Part shown: piece by piece, positions 22,022 through 30,687 of the stretch
Layout of the letters: every line of letters starts with the position of its first letter
How positions within the stretch are numbered: position 1 is the stretch's first letter
Assembly: GCA_032718865.1 (NCBI GenBank)
Contig: JALUTQ010000039.1
Span: 1,054,001 to 1,118,000, forward strand
Direction of reading: 5' to 3'
Length of the DNA stretch: 64,000 nt
Source of the DNA: Tilletia caries
Lineage: Eukaryota; Basidiomycota; Exobasidiomycetes; Tilletiales; Tilletiaceae
Made by a program: the position numbers and the translations under genes
Notes under the pieces: model-generated
The model's input: only the letters and a program-made list of their open reading frames with translations
The model's database searches: none
What the model was told of the DNA's origin: nothing

Positions 22022-22088
22022 CATCCCCACCGACGGAAGACGACTGTCCCGAGTCGTTGACGGGGCAAGAATTGTAGGGGGTGAACGG

Positions 22089-23699
22089 TCAGCGAAAGTG
22101 GATGGGAGGAAGCGCAGGAAGGTACGGATAGAGACGATATGGGAGGGATTGCGCGTGATGTTGAATGGGATATGTGTTCGAAGATGATGCCGAGAACGAC
22201 TGTTGAAGTTGGAAGGCGGAGAATGCGGCAAAGAGGTGTGCAAAGGCGATCGCGGGACCCATGAAAGGGGAAGGATCCTGCAAAGTCAACTGGGGAGTAG
22301 GGTAAAGAGCAGAGGTCGGAGTAGCCACGGAAGTCGAAGGCGACCAAGTTGCTGCGGGAGCTGAAAATTTGATGCTGGGGGTCCCGGTGTCGCACAGGTC
22401 GTCAACTGTCGGGATGGAAGGGTATAGGGACGAGGGCGATGCGATTGAAGATCGGTTGGGAGTCAAAGCGGAGACAGCAAGGTCAGAGCGTGCGCGAATC
22501 CATGCGGTCCGCATACGAGCCGAAGCAACAGTTGCAGTTGCCACGCCAGCGTCGACCACTGCCCGTCGCGCTATCAACCACGCGTCTCGTGCTCGAGAAA
22601 CCGCGATTCGTGCCGAATCTGCGTATCCAGATGAGTGGGTTGCGGTCGTGTCGACGTCGAAGACGATTGGCGCCGTACGAGTGGCTGCAGCATCACTGAA
22701 GAACGAAGCGGACCCAGAAGCTTGGTCTCGAACTTCGACCGATGACCTGACCTGATCAGGATATGGTGTTATTGCCCCGACGGTGATCTTGGGGGCGACG
22801 ATGGACGAAGGGCTTGTAGGAGCACCGTGGGCGACAGCTGAGTCAGAAGAGGTGATGCTGTCGGAGGTGGGCGTGGAATTGGAGCAGAAGGAAGCCGGTA
22901 CCGAACCCAGTACCGACGTCAGTCCCGAAGTCGGTATCGTGCGGATCGGAGAATGGTGGATGCTTGCGGCGCATGGCGTCGCGACGGCTGACTCAACGCA
23001 AGGAGGAGGAAAGTCGGGATGCGGGGAGAGGGAGGCCGAAGCCGGACTGATTGCAGCTGGAGGCAAGACCGATGTATCCATAACAGGCAAGCGGGAATGC
23101 AGCTCGTTGATCACGTCCCCGTAACTCTTGCCGGGGGGTGGATCAGGACGTGATGAAGTTGATGATGGTAGAGGTACCGCAGGTGAGGTTGGACTGGTAG
23201 GAGACGCCGAATCTGACTGCCGACCTGGTCGACGATGTTCCTGTTCCTTCCGAAGGCCGTCGAGAAGCTTGTGTACTCCTGGCCAATTCGTGGTCGTGGG
23301 CGCACGTTTGGGCGAAGGAGGGAAAGAGATGTGAACGCGGACAGCGCACTCGCTTTTGAATCGACGAGCATTCTTGAGATATTCTCCAAAGCGCAGCACG
23401 TCGCCATCCTTGAGCTTGTGGATGTTGTCACCGAGAAGTTGTTTGTTGACGAGCACCGAGTCGGAATGCCATGAGCACGACTTCAGCGTGAACGAGGACC
23501 CGTTGAAGTGAACAAAAGCCTGGTCGATCACCAAGGCGTAAGAAGGGAGTATGGCGTTGTCCGAAGCCGGAGCGGGAAGGAAGCTCATGCCAGGAGCGTG
23601 GCCATCGATCTCAAGGGTAGCTGGACGGTCGAAGGTGAAAGTCTTGGAAGCAAACGACGGACCGAAGCCGACGGGCGAGAGACGAAGTTCGGCGCGCAT
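22089..23699 (-). CDS. FHA-like cargo protein of LTR element B (intact)
   Basis: A single uninterrupted frame of about 536 codons from the ATG at 23699; the frame is open up to 23777, but the ATG at 23699 aligns with the start of the element A protein (LSP...SF..FA.KTFTF). Residues about 1-140 are FHA-like: KTFTFDRPATLEIDG, SFTLKSCSWHSDSVLVN, then IHKLKDGDVLRFGEYL. The middle is Pro/Ser/Thr-rich, with an Ala/Arg helical stretch (AVSRARDAWLIARRAVV) and a low-complexity C-terminus. No gag, protease, RT or integrase motif is present. FHA domains bind phosphothreonine; what it binds here is unknown. Confidence 0.62.
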   Translation of the reverse strand: MRAELRLSPVGFGPSFASKTFTFDRPATLEIDGHAPGMSFLPAPASDNAILPSYALVIDQAFVHFNGSSFTLKSCSWHSDSVLVNKQLLGDNIHKLKDGDVLRFGEYLKNARRFKSECAVRVHISFPPSPKRAPTTTNWPGVHKLLDGLRKEQEHRRPGRQSDSASPTSPTSPAVPLPSSTSSRPDPPPGKSYGDVINELHSRLPVMDTSVLPPAAISPASASLSPHPDFPPPCVESAVATPCAASIHHSPIRTIPTSGLTSVLGSVPASFCSNSTPTSDSITSSDSAVAHGAPTSPSSIVAPKITVGAITPYPDQVRSSVEVRDQASGSASFFSDAAATRTAPIVFDVDTTATHSSGYADSARIAVSRARDAWLIARRAVVDAGVATATVASARMRTAWIRARSDLAVSALTPNRSSIASPSSLYPSIPTVDDLCDTGTPSIKFSAPAATWSPSTSVATPTSALYPTPQLTLQDPSPFMGPAIAFAHLFAAFSAFQLQQSFSASSSNTYPIQHHAQSLPYRLYPYLPALPPIHFR

Positions 23700-24058
23700 A
23701 TTGGGGGCGCAGAGCGGGAAAAGGTGTGATGGGAAAGAGCCAGAGTTGAGAGCACCGGTATGGAGTTGCGTTGGCATTGTAGGCGGACTGGCGGAGGGAT
23801 TTCTCGACCTCGACGTGCACTGGAGCAGGAAAGAAGCCCGAGCAGTGAAGGCTGGAGGTCTTGAAAACGAAAGTGTAGGTGAAAGAGGTTGAGCGATGTT
23901 GGTCGTTGGAAAGAAGAGGGAAGGATGAAAAGCAGGGTGAGCGGTTAAGGTAGTGGTGAGAAGGTGAGGAGTGAAGGGATCAGGGAGGGAATGAAGGTTG
24001 TCGTAGGTTTCTTCACCTGCGTCGTTCGCTCAGTGAAGAGAAACCACTCTCATCACCA

Positions 24059-25181
24059 TATACTAAACTAGAGAATGTTCTGCTAGTAGTATGTGCAAGT
24101 GACAGTTGTATGAGCAGTGATGAATGACCAAGAGAAAGAACTAGGTACAAGGGATGAGCTCGAGAATAGCCTCATATCACCAGGCTGTCTGTAGCAAGCC
24201 GACGTCGGCAATTCAGTCCAGTGCTTTGTTTCGTCCTCTCCGAAACAACCTCACGTGACTGCTTAAAAGCCTCCGAAGGACGTCTAGCTTGCTAGACAGC
24301 CTGGTCTTAAAACTGACATTTTGCTTGCGATGTAAAAAGACTTAGTCGTTTCAGGAGCCTTCCCAGCCACCACTCAGATCGCTTCCCAGCTCGGCAGCCA
24401 GCAATGAACACAGTAGCATTCGCTGCCAGATGACTGAATACTGAACACCCTCCCTTTGTCTCGCGCACACATGTCCGGAAAGAGCTGCTGAGAGTGCTGC
24501 CGAGAGTGCTGCTGAGAGAGCTATTGAGTGAGCTGCTGAGCGCCGCTTCGTGAGCGCCTCTTCGAGCTAGGCGGTCAGCTGCTCCTTGTCCGAGCGTGCA
24601 TGGATGATGAGAATGACATGTTGACCTGACCTGTGGGCTGTGCATTGACTCTGACTAAGTACATGTGAGTGAGTGCGAGGGCGAGTGCGAGTGCGTGTGC
24701 GTGTGCTGTGTGCGTGGGTTAGTGAGTGAGTGCGAGCATGGGTGTGGGTGTGAGTGTGCTGTGTGAGTGTGCTGTGTGAGTGTGGGTGTGGGTGTGCACG
24801 GACCATGTGAGCGGTGAGCTGGCTGTTGCTACAGTGAGAGGCCGCTGAAACGACTAAGTCTTTTGACATCGCAAGCAAAATGTCACATTTCAGCCCAGGC
24901 GTTCTAGCGAACGGTACGTGATTGGAGCTGGGTCAACCCCTCCACATCACCTGGGAATTTTTCCCACACATACAGAAGTGGAGCTAAGACACGCCTGGGG
25001 ATCTGAGGCTAGCTCGAGAAGGGTAAAGATGAGGGCGAGAGAAAAGTGTGACGTGGGAAAAGTGGAAGGAAGTGGAGGCAGGGTGTTGCTATGCGGGATG
25101 CGTGTGGGACAAGAGGAAAGTAGAGAGAAAGGGAAGGTGATAAGATAAGATAAAGAAGCCACATGGACCCTGTCCAGCACA
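24059..25181 (-). repeat. 5' LTR of element B, expanded by a nested transposon
   Basis: 1123 bp. It contains the same inserted element (24167-25011) at the same LTR position as the partner LTR. The primer-site word TGGTGATGAGAG follows on the minus strand at 24058. Confidence 0.8.
24167..25011. mobile_element. MULE-like non-autonomous element inside LTR of B (copy 2)
   Basis: 845 bp, nearly identical to the copy at 19024, with the same GCTCGAGAA flanks (24158-24166 and 25012-25020). Because both LTRs of one retroelement carry it at the same place, it must have been present in the parental LTR and been copied to both sides by reverse transcription. Confidence 0.75.
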
Positions 25182-25231
25182 GCCCATCCACAACTGAGGT
25201 CTGAGGACAGTTGTCTCTTTTTGGGTGGGGA

Positions 25232-25467
25232 TGTGCTGGCAACACGTGGCGAAGCCACATGGCCAGTTATCTTATCTATTATCATTATCTTCCTCTCTTC
25301 CTTTCCCACACTCCCGCATAGCAACACTTCCATCCTCCACATTTCCCACGCCATTCTTCCAGTCACCTCTTTTCTCTTCCTCACTTCCCTTTGTACTTAG
25401 CCTTCTAATACATCGATGATCTTCTAGCATACGCAGCTTCCTACTTACGAACCATTGTGTTCGCACA
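25232..25467 (+). repeat. Right LTR of element I
   Basis: 236 bp, matching 14053-14288 with one base difference that I could see. It is preceded by the purine tract TTTTTGGGTGGGGA and followed by the ACTGC duplication, after which the interrupted D1 gene resumes in frame. Confidence 0.85.
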
Positions 25468-26781
25468 ACTGCTCGGCGAGCAGTTTCCCGAGCTCGCGTG
25501 GTGCGACATGTTTTACAAGCCCTTCATCTGGATCCTGTTACATCTGAAGTCGCACAAGGGCTTCATGAGGAAGAAGGCGATCAAATCGGAACAGCAACAG
25601 ACCAAAGCGACGGCCGCACCCTCTTCCACCTCAAAGAACATATCCTCGACACAGCAGACCTCACAGTCATCGTCGTCGAAGAAGCGACCTGCTTCGAACA
25701 AGACTGCTTCTACAAGCGCGAGGAAGTTGACTCCCGACCCGTTTGAGGATGTCGACAGCAGTGGAGAAGATGGTGAGTAGCTTAGCGAGTGCATACATTC
25801 AAGACTCAAGGACCTGGATAACGTGAACTCTTTCCTTCTTTCGACAGAGCCCAAGAGCAAGAAACAGAAGTCCAAGGCTCTGACTGCAGTTCAGCGTTTA
25901 AACCAGCTGGCAAAGGAGCGTGGTCTTGACTTCAGCAATGACGAATCAGATGAGGAGATGAAAGATGTTGATGGTGATGGTGAGATGGGTGATCCTCACG
26001 GTAAGACGCGTTCCCCCCAATGTTATAACTTATAAGGCGCATTTATGCACAGTGCACTCTGACGATGTATATTTTTCCAATCAGAGACGAAACAAGGGGC
26101 AGTGAAATCAGCTGCTGATCTCCAGGAGACTGCGGGTACCAGAACAAGTGGCATTATCATTCCGGTTCGAGCTCAAGCATCGGCCAGCAGCATCTCGAAG
26201 GAAATCACCATTCCCGTTCACAAGGCCTCGAGTGCAGCTCCCAAAGCAACCATATTCCGCCCAGCTCCCACAAGTGTATCCCGTCCGGCTACGAATTCGG
26301 ATCCAACCACGCAAATGGGCTCGAAGCTTCCTGTTCCCTTCAAGATCACAACTGCTGCCCCTGCGTCAAGTCAGCGAGCTCCCCAGACGACCTCTGCCGT
26401 CCCTTCCCCGGCTCTCGGCAACATGCGCGCCGTGGATGCTTCCAAGCTCGAGGATCCAACCGCTATGGCTCTTCGGTCTGCTCTGCAGGTTCGATTTTCG
26501 GAGCTTCCTGAAACTGAGGAGGTCGACGATGCGCTCCAACTTCTCGAGACGGTCGACTCCTGTGGTGCATCCAAAGACTCGAATGGAGATCCTGCTTTTG
26601 TTGCCTGGCTGGAGGAGTTGGAGAAGCTCGACCCTGCGACTATCGACGATGAGGACGAGCTCGGATAATGCTTCGGGCATCGAGCAATTGGTCGATGGAA
26701 GTACGACACACCGCTCTCGAGCGCTGACACCTGGGGACGTACCGGCGTACCGCCAATGCATTCAAGCTTCTCTCTGCGCTC

Positions 26782-27349
26782 TTGCGCATCTGGCATATTG
26801 GCCGGCAACAGCTCATCGACCGAGGGAGTTCCACTCAGCCACTCGTCCACAACCACATCGCGAAGGTGTGCGCACGGATCAAGTTGGCATTCAAGATCGG
26901 ATCGTCCAATGCGCAGTCGTCGACTCAGAACGCAGAAGCAGGACCCTCGACGAGCAAGACAGACAAGAAACGGGCTCGAGTGTCTATGGAGCTCAAGCAA
27001 GGCGTTATAACTGCTAATGCGATTAAGGTAATGCCTCACTTTGTGTTCGTCTCAAGATGGGAGGAGACCCGAGCTGACACTTGCTTGTCCACCTTCAGAG
27101 GCTTTCAAAGAAGGATGCGACGCAAATCTTGAAGTCGGCGAACATCAAATTCAAGAGCGGAGCAGTGCGTAGCGACATCCTGGACATCCTCATTGAAGCC
27201 CACTCAAACGGGCGCATCAAGCTGACGGCGGACCAAATCCGATACCCTGGCCTCAGGTGAGTTCAACAGCACACCTTCAAGTGAACAGCATCTCTCACAA
27301 GCTTCCCTTTTGCTTAATGCTTCCTAGCTCTGAAATCACGGACGAATGA
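26782..27349 (+). CDS. Small D1 protein with SAP-like C-terminus
   Basis: Three exons (to 27027, 27099-27256, 27328-27349) joined by GT-AG introns, ending SSEITDE and TGA at 27347-27349. The C-terminal 50 residues (KKDATQILKSANIKFKSG, SDILDILIEAHSNGRI) resemble a SAP-type DNA-binding helix-turn-helix. The frame is open upstream to about 26732, so the start is unsure, and an upstream exon is possible. It sits between the second D1 gene and the right D1 subterminal repeats, so it is probably another element protein. I recognise no specific family. Confidence 0.5.
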
Positions 27350-27639
27350 GTCCAACTGTCCAAACTCCGATCGAGCCTCTTGGACTCTTGGTCCTCTCCT
27401 ACGATCCAGCCTGCGATTCTTTCTCTGCTCCTCGGCTCTGCTTCCTGACCCTGCTCCTCAGTTCTCTTCCTCTGCATGCTCTTCGCTCCCGCTTCTCTTC
27501 GACCCTTAATCCTTTCTCAGTTGACAGTTCTCATCCCGTTGTCCTCGTTCCTACACGGCTACACCATTGGACCCGAACTCGGATTCTTTCCAAACGCAGT
27601 ACCTGATGATAATCGTACCAGGGCATATATGCGACTTCG

Positions 27640-27891
27640 AGACAGTGTTCGAGGAGCGTCTGAGCAGCGTCTATTGAGCGTACGCTGGAGAGTGTCTGAA
27701 TCGCGTTGGAGGCGCGTGGATGGCGCGTCCGTCGACGCCTGATCCTTGCCGACCGCGTCGACGGACGCTCCTGATGCAGCTGTGAGAGAGAGAGAGTGGA
27801 CGCGCCTCAGACGCTTCCCCAACGCTGCATGGTCTCACTGCAAGTTACAGCGTCTTTGGCGCGTCTATGGCGCCGCTGCAGATTTCCTGAG
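27640..27891 (-). repeat. D1 right terminal and subterminal repeats
   Basis: Mirror image of the left end: GACGCGCCTCAGACGCT, GCGTCTGAGC, GGCGCGTC and similar words, ending in the inverted repeat CTGCAGATTTCCTGAG at 27891. It includes a short (GA)n tract at 27785-27797. Confidence 0.7.
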
Positions 27892-28016
27892 AGTTGAGAC
27901 GCGAGCCCGTAATATGCAAAATCCGCACTAGAGCTCTCGGAACTCCGCGTGCGGCACATTCTTCCGACACACACCTCCCCGGGCCCTGGCATCCTCCTTG
28001 TGTCGCGGCCAGCATC
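27892..28016. other. Sliver of host DNA between transposons D1 and D2
   Basis: Starts with the D1 duplication AGTTGAG (27892-27898) and ends with the D2 duplication ATC (28014-28016). The roughly 115 bp between are the only host sequence between 6378 and 36089. No gene is visible. Confidence 0.65.
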
Positions 28017-28179
28017 CACTGCGAAACGGTAACCAGTATTCGGTGGATGAAAACTGGGTGAAAACTACGTAGTTTCCGTCCTCGAAAACTTTTTAATCCG
28101 CTCCAGTTTTCTGAGCGTATTCGGATGTCTTTTGAATACGCTCCAGTTTTCTGAGCGTATTCGGATGTTGGATTTGCCT

Positions 28180-28886
28180 TTCCGTGAGATTTTCGTCTTC
28201 CCAGGTTCAGGGGGTGTTTGTCGCTTCCCTTGACCCTCCCGCCCGCGACTCCTTCCTCGCTTGGTCAATCCGTTCAAGCTTCAAGCGCTGCGTATCGGTA
28301 CAGGAGTTAGGCATGATGCTGCGCATACATGGTACGCGGTGTATGGTGATTGCCAGCTCTTCGAGCAGCGAGCTTGAGCTCTGTACAGGTTCCGCTCACA
28401 GCCCTTCCTCCCTACTCTACTCCAGTCCTCCAGATATCTTTTCCCGTCGGTTCGCCTCACCCTCGTCGCCCCGCCCTTCGCTTCCCTTATGCTTTGCTTC
28501 TCCAGGCTCTCCTTGCCACCGGGCTTCGAGTCGATCGCGGCATCGCGCCCTACGGATTGCCCCCGCCCCCTCACCGTGTTTCCTCTCCTGACGGACGGAC
28601 GATGCTCGCGACCTCGCTTGCTTGTGGACCGTCTCCTTGACCTCCTTGACGAGCCTGACCTCCTTGATCTCCCGGTTTTGCTTGCAATTGATGACCTGTG
28701 CAGACTACTGAGGAATCACAGGATGGGGATAATTGCTTAGCGGTCAACTGTCAGCAGCTTCCGTGTCTGTCGTATATAAAGTCAAGAATCAAAGTCAGTT
28801 GGGGTCAATCGTTGTGCTCTGATCTCTCCACGTCCTCCCTCTGCGTCAGGTTACTACGGTCTGCGACTCTGCGTCAGTAAATCAGT
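28180..28886 (+). other. D2 non-coding region before the plus-strand gene
   Basis: Several short frames overlap here but none has domain features or a consistent start. CT-rich blocks and a TATATAAA-like word at 28773 (cgTATATAAAgtc) lie about 110 bp upstream of the ATG at 28887 and could be the promoter of that gene. Confidence 0.4.
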
Positions 28887-30302
28887 ATGGCCGAGCCCAG
28901 CCCCTACACTATTAGCCCGTCTGCCCATAGGGGAAGAACCGCAAGTGCAGCCGAGGTTCGTACTCTCGAAGAACGTGTGGCTATCCTAGAGGAGCTGTTG
29001 GAGTCGGCGACAAGTGGGGTCGCGTCCCAGTCCGCTCAAGTGACGACTCGCAAACAACGTAAAGAGTTGAATCGATTGGGTCGAAACCCGAATGGAGGTC
29101 CGTCGGCGCCGCCTATTTCGAGAAAACATCGGACTCCAAAGCTGCATGCAAGTTTCCGCAGGCTCGTTTACGTCGGGTATGGTGGACTGCGAGGAGGAAA
29201 AAACATCGTTAAGCAGGCGTATCCCGCCCGTGGCGCTTGGCCGAAGCATCCTCCTTCTCATAGTACCGAGACGTCGGGTCCCAGCGAGTCTCAAAGCGCG
29301 GAACAGGAGCTCACCAGCGGAGATCAACTTCGGCTGCACTTAGGTCGCCCGTACAACGATCCGATCAACCAGAATCAACTCCGCCGGTATTTCCGATACA
29401 TGCTGGCTCATCGGCAGAGGTGTGGTGTCCCGCCCGATATGACGCTCGAAGAACTCATCGCGAGGTGCGCCGTAACGTTCGACGGTTGGGCCACAGAATA
29501 CACACGCTCGCTCTCATCTACTGGTCAAAAGAAAAAAGAAGCTGCGTTAGCTCGGTCCGTAGAAACGTCGCGCCGAGAACGGAAATCGGTGGCGCGTGCC
29601 AAAGCGCTGCGGATCGACCGATACTACCTTTTCTCTGATGGTGCGAAGGTTTCGAAGCCCAAGGAGAAGGACGATGCTCGTCAGGTGCGACAAGGGGCGG
29701 TGCGGGCGGATGTGGAGTTTGCCGTTCAGAAATTCGTTATGAGTGATGAAGAAGACGAATGGGTGCCCGTTGAAGACAAGGGCAAAGGCAGGGCTCCACG
29801 TCGATCATCCTCAGACGCCGACTCGGACAACGATGGTATGGACGAAGACCCATCCGGGTACACAGCTCGCCGTCGGGTGGGTCTGATCTGGCGCTCGGCG
29901 TGCCTCATCTCACAGCTTGAGAGTTTGGACAAGAAGCGAAAGCGTCAGCCGGCCAAAATCACGCTTCCGCCTCGGCGCCTTCAAGACGTACCTCCTGGAT
30001 TTACGTTGCCTTCCAACATTCGTCGGTGGATGGTTGCTCGATCCTGGGCAGAAGCAAACCCGGATGCGTGCGTCGATGTATCGGACAATGCTGGTCCATT
30101 TGAAGATCGGTTCTCTGTGGTCAAAGCTGCAAAGGACTGGGGCGAAGACCCGGACTGGTCAATGTTCTCCACACCCAGTCAACGTGGCAACGAGGACGGC
30201 GACCTCAGCGCCGTCGACGGCAATATCCTTCGCCGCAGCGATCAAGATAGCGATGAGGCCGATGACCCCGAGCGAAGTGACGATGAGGAGGACTCAGAGT
30301 GA
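28887..30302 (+). CDS. D2 accessory protein, 471 residues, unknown domain
   Basis: A single uninterrupted exon. A short coiled-coil-like stretch (EVRTLEERVAILEELLE) near residue 30 is followed by a basic linker and a central helical region (LRRYFRYMLAHRQRCGV, LEELIARCAVTFDGWATEY). The C-terminal half is rich in Ser/Asp/Glu (DEEDEWVPVEDKG) and ends acidic. I do not recognise a family. Position opposite the transposase suggests a TnpA-like partner that binds the subterminal repeats; this is inference. Confidence 0.6.
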   Translation: MAEPSPYTISPSAHRGRTASAAEVRTLEERVAILEELLESATSGVASQSAQVTTRKQRKELNRLGRNPNGGPSAPPISRKHRTPKLHASFRRLVYVGYGGLRGGKNIVKQAYPARGAWPKHPPSHSTETSGPSESQSAEQELTSGDQLRLHLGRPYNDPINQNQLRRYFRYMLAHRQRCGVPPDMTLEELIARCAVTFDGWATEYTRSLSSTGQKKKEAALARSVETSRRERKSVARAKALRIDRYYLFSDGAKVSKPKEKDDARQVRQGAVRADVEFAVQKFVMSDEEDEWVPVEDKGKGRAPRRSSSDADSDNDGMDEDPSGYTARRRVGLIWRSACLISQLESLDKKRKRQPAKITLPPRRLQDVPPGFTLPSNIRRWMVARSWAEANPDACVDVSDNAGPFEDRFSVVKAAKDWGEDPDWSMFSTPSQRGNEDGDLSAVDGNILRRSDQDSDEADDPERSDDEEDSE

Positions 30303-30687
30303 GGTGGGGACGACGCCGGACCTGGTTAGACAGGAGCCGGAGATTAAGGGGGAGAGGGTTGCAGAAGTTGTCAGCCAGTTAGCCTGTCCGCTGCTGGGTT
30401 AAGGGTTTCGCCTATTCAATCGTTCGGTCAGTTTGTTCGTTTATTTCGACTCGATCACAATCCACATAGTTCTTTGATCTTTCCCTCCACGAGCATAAAG
30501 CAGTGGTCTGAGTTGTCATGCAAATTGACAGCTGGCGGCACTCGGGCCTCGGCAGGGCAAAGAGAGCACCGAGGACTGCAAGATATGATACTTGTCGTTC
30601 AGCAATCAGCAAACGAGAACATGAGACGATGGAAGTATGTAAAGGAGGCCAGTCAGCGCACTCACATACTGCGTTAGGCGTATGAGC

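Larger units (their letters stand above)
16442..25181. mobile_element. Composite of two head-to-head LTR elements (A and B)
   Basis: The left end TGTGCTGGACAGGG (16442) and the right end, its reverse complement (ending 25181), are both flanked by GCCCA (16437-16441 and 25182-25186). Element A runs rightward: LTR 16442-16700, internal DNA, then only the first 86 bp of its 3' LTR (18830-18915). Element B is inverted and joins there by its LTR tail (TATACTAAAC at 18916): LTR 18916-20041, internal DNA, LTR 24059-25181. The outer GCCCA pair and the lack of a matching duplication around B alone suggest that the pair integrated as one unit. A and B share LTR ends, primer site and purine tract with element I, so all three belong to related families. 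Confidence 0.75.
14053..25467 (+). mobile_element. LTR element I, non-autonomous, inserted in a D1 gene
   Basis: Two 236-bp direct repeats (14053-14288 and 25232-25467) begin TGTGCTGG and end TTCGCACA. They differ at one position that I could see (CCTCCGCATT versus CCTCCACATT). The insertion is flanked by ACTGC (14048-14052, 25468-25472). A primer-binding-like TGGTGATGAGAG follows the left LTR and a purine tract GGGTGGGGA precedes the right LTR. The element's own internal DNA (14289-16441 and 25182-25231, about 2.2 kb) encodes no gag, protease, RT, RNase H or integrase. A composite of two related LTR elements is nested inside. Confidence 0.88.
13590..26668 (+). pseudogene. Second D1 protein gene, split by an 11.4-kb LTR element
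   Basis: The first part (ATG 13590 to 14052) has a Ser/Thr/Ala-rich N-terminus, then a charged helical region (RKDMLWTESAARKAMKRY, KINFKDWKENYIDSLMKLAR). The frame is interrupted after 14052 by LTR element I. It resumes perfectly at 25473 once the insert and one ACTGC are removed, giving a short junction MKLARLLGEQFPEL. Introns lie at 25773-25847 and 26001-26084. The C-terminus is Lys/Ser/Pro-rich and ends acidic (EELEKLDP, stop 26666-26668). No known domain is recognised. Its place next to the transposase suggests the accessory TnpA-like role seen in CACTA elements, which is inference. The start may lie further upstream through another intron. Confidence 0.7.
6385..27891. mobile_element. D1: 21.5-kb Tnp2-type DNA transposon with nested insertions
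   Basis: Both ends carry the inverted repeat CTCAGGAAATCTGCAG, which continues as YGGCGCCA for 24 matching positions with one difference. The flanks are AGTTGAG at 6378-6384 and AGTTGAG at 27892-27898, a 7-bp target duplication. Behind each end lie about 250 bp of repeated GACGC/CAGACGC/GACGCGCC words, like the subterminal transposase-binding repeats of CACTA elements. The body encodes a Tnp2-like transposase (ends 12804) and a second protein (13590-26668) plus a short SAP-like ORF. Subtracting the nested insertions leaves about 7.4 kb, a normal size for such elements. The ends do not begin with CACTA or CACTG and the duplication is longer than the usual 3 bp, so exact superfamily membership is open. 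Confidence 0.82.

Noticed and set aside
22369..22755. Plus-strand ORFs opposite the FHA-like gene of element B
   Set aside because: Antisense shadows of the long minus-strand frame without motifs.
18911..25189. CATCC as the target duplication of element B alone
   Set aside because: CATCC precedes B at 18911-18915 but on the right it begins three bases after the LTR end, and the rest of A's LTR does not follow. The outer GCCCA pair fits exactly.
6385..27891. Helitron or Starship-type giant element
   Set aside because: There is no Rep/helicase or DUF3435 tyrosine-recombinase captain. Inverted ends with a target duplication and a Tnp2-like transposase explain it better.
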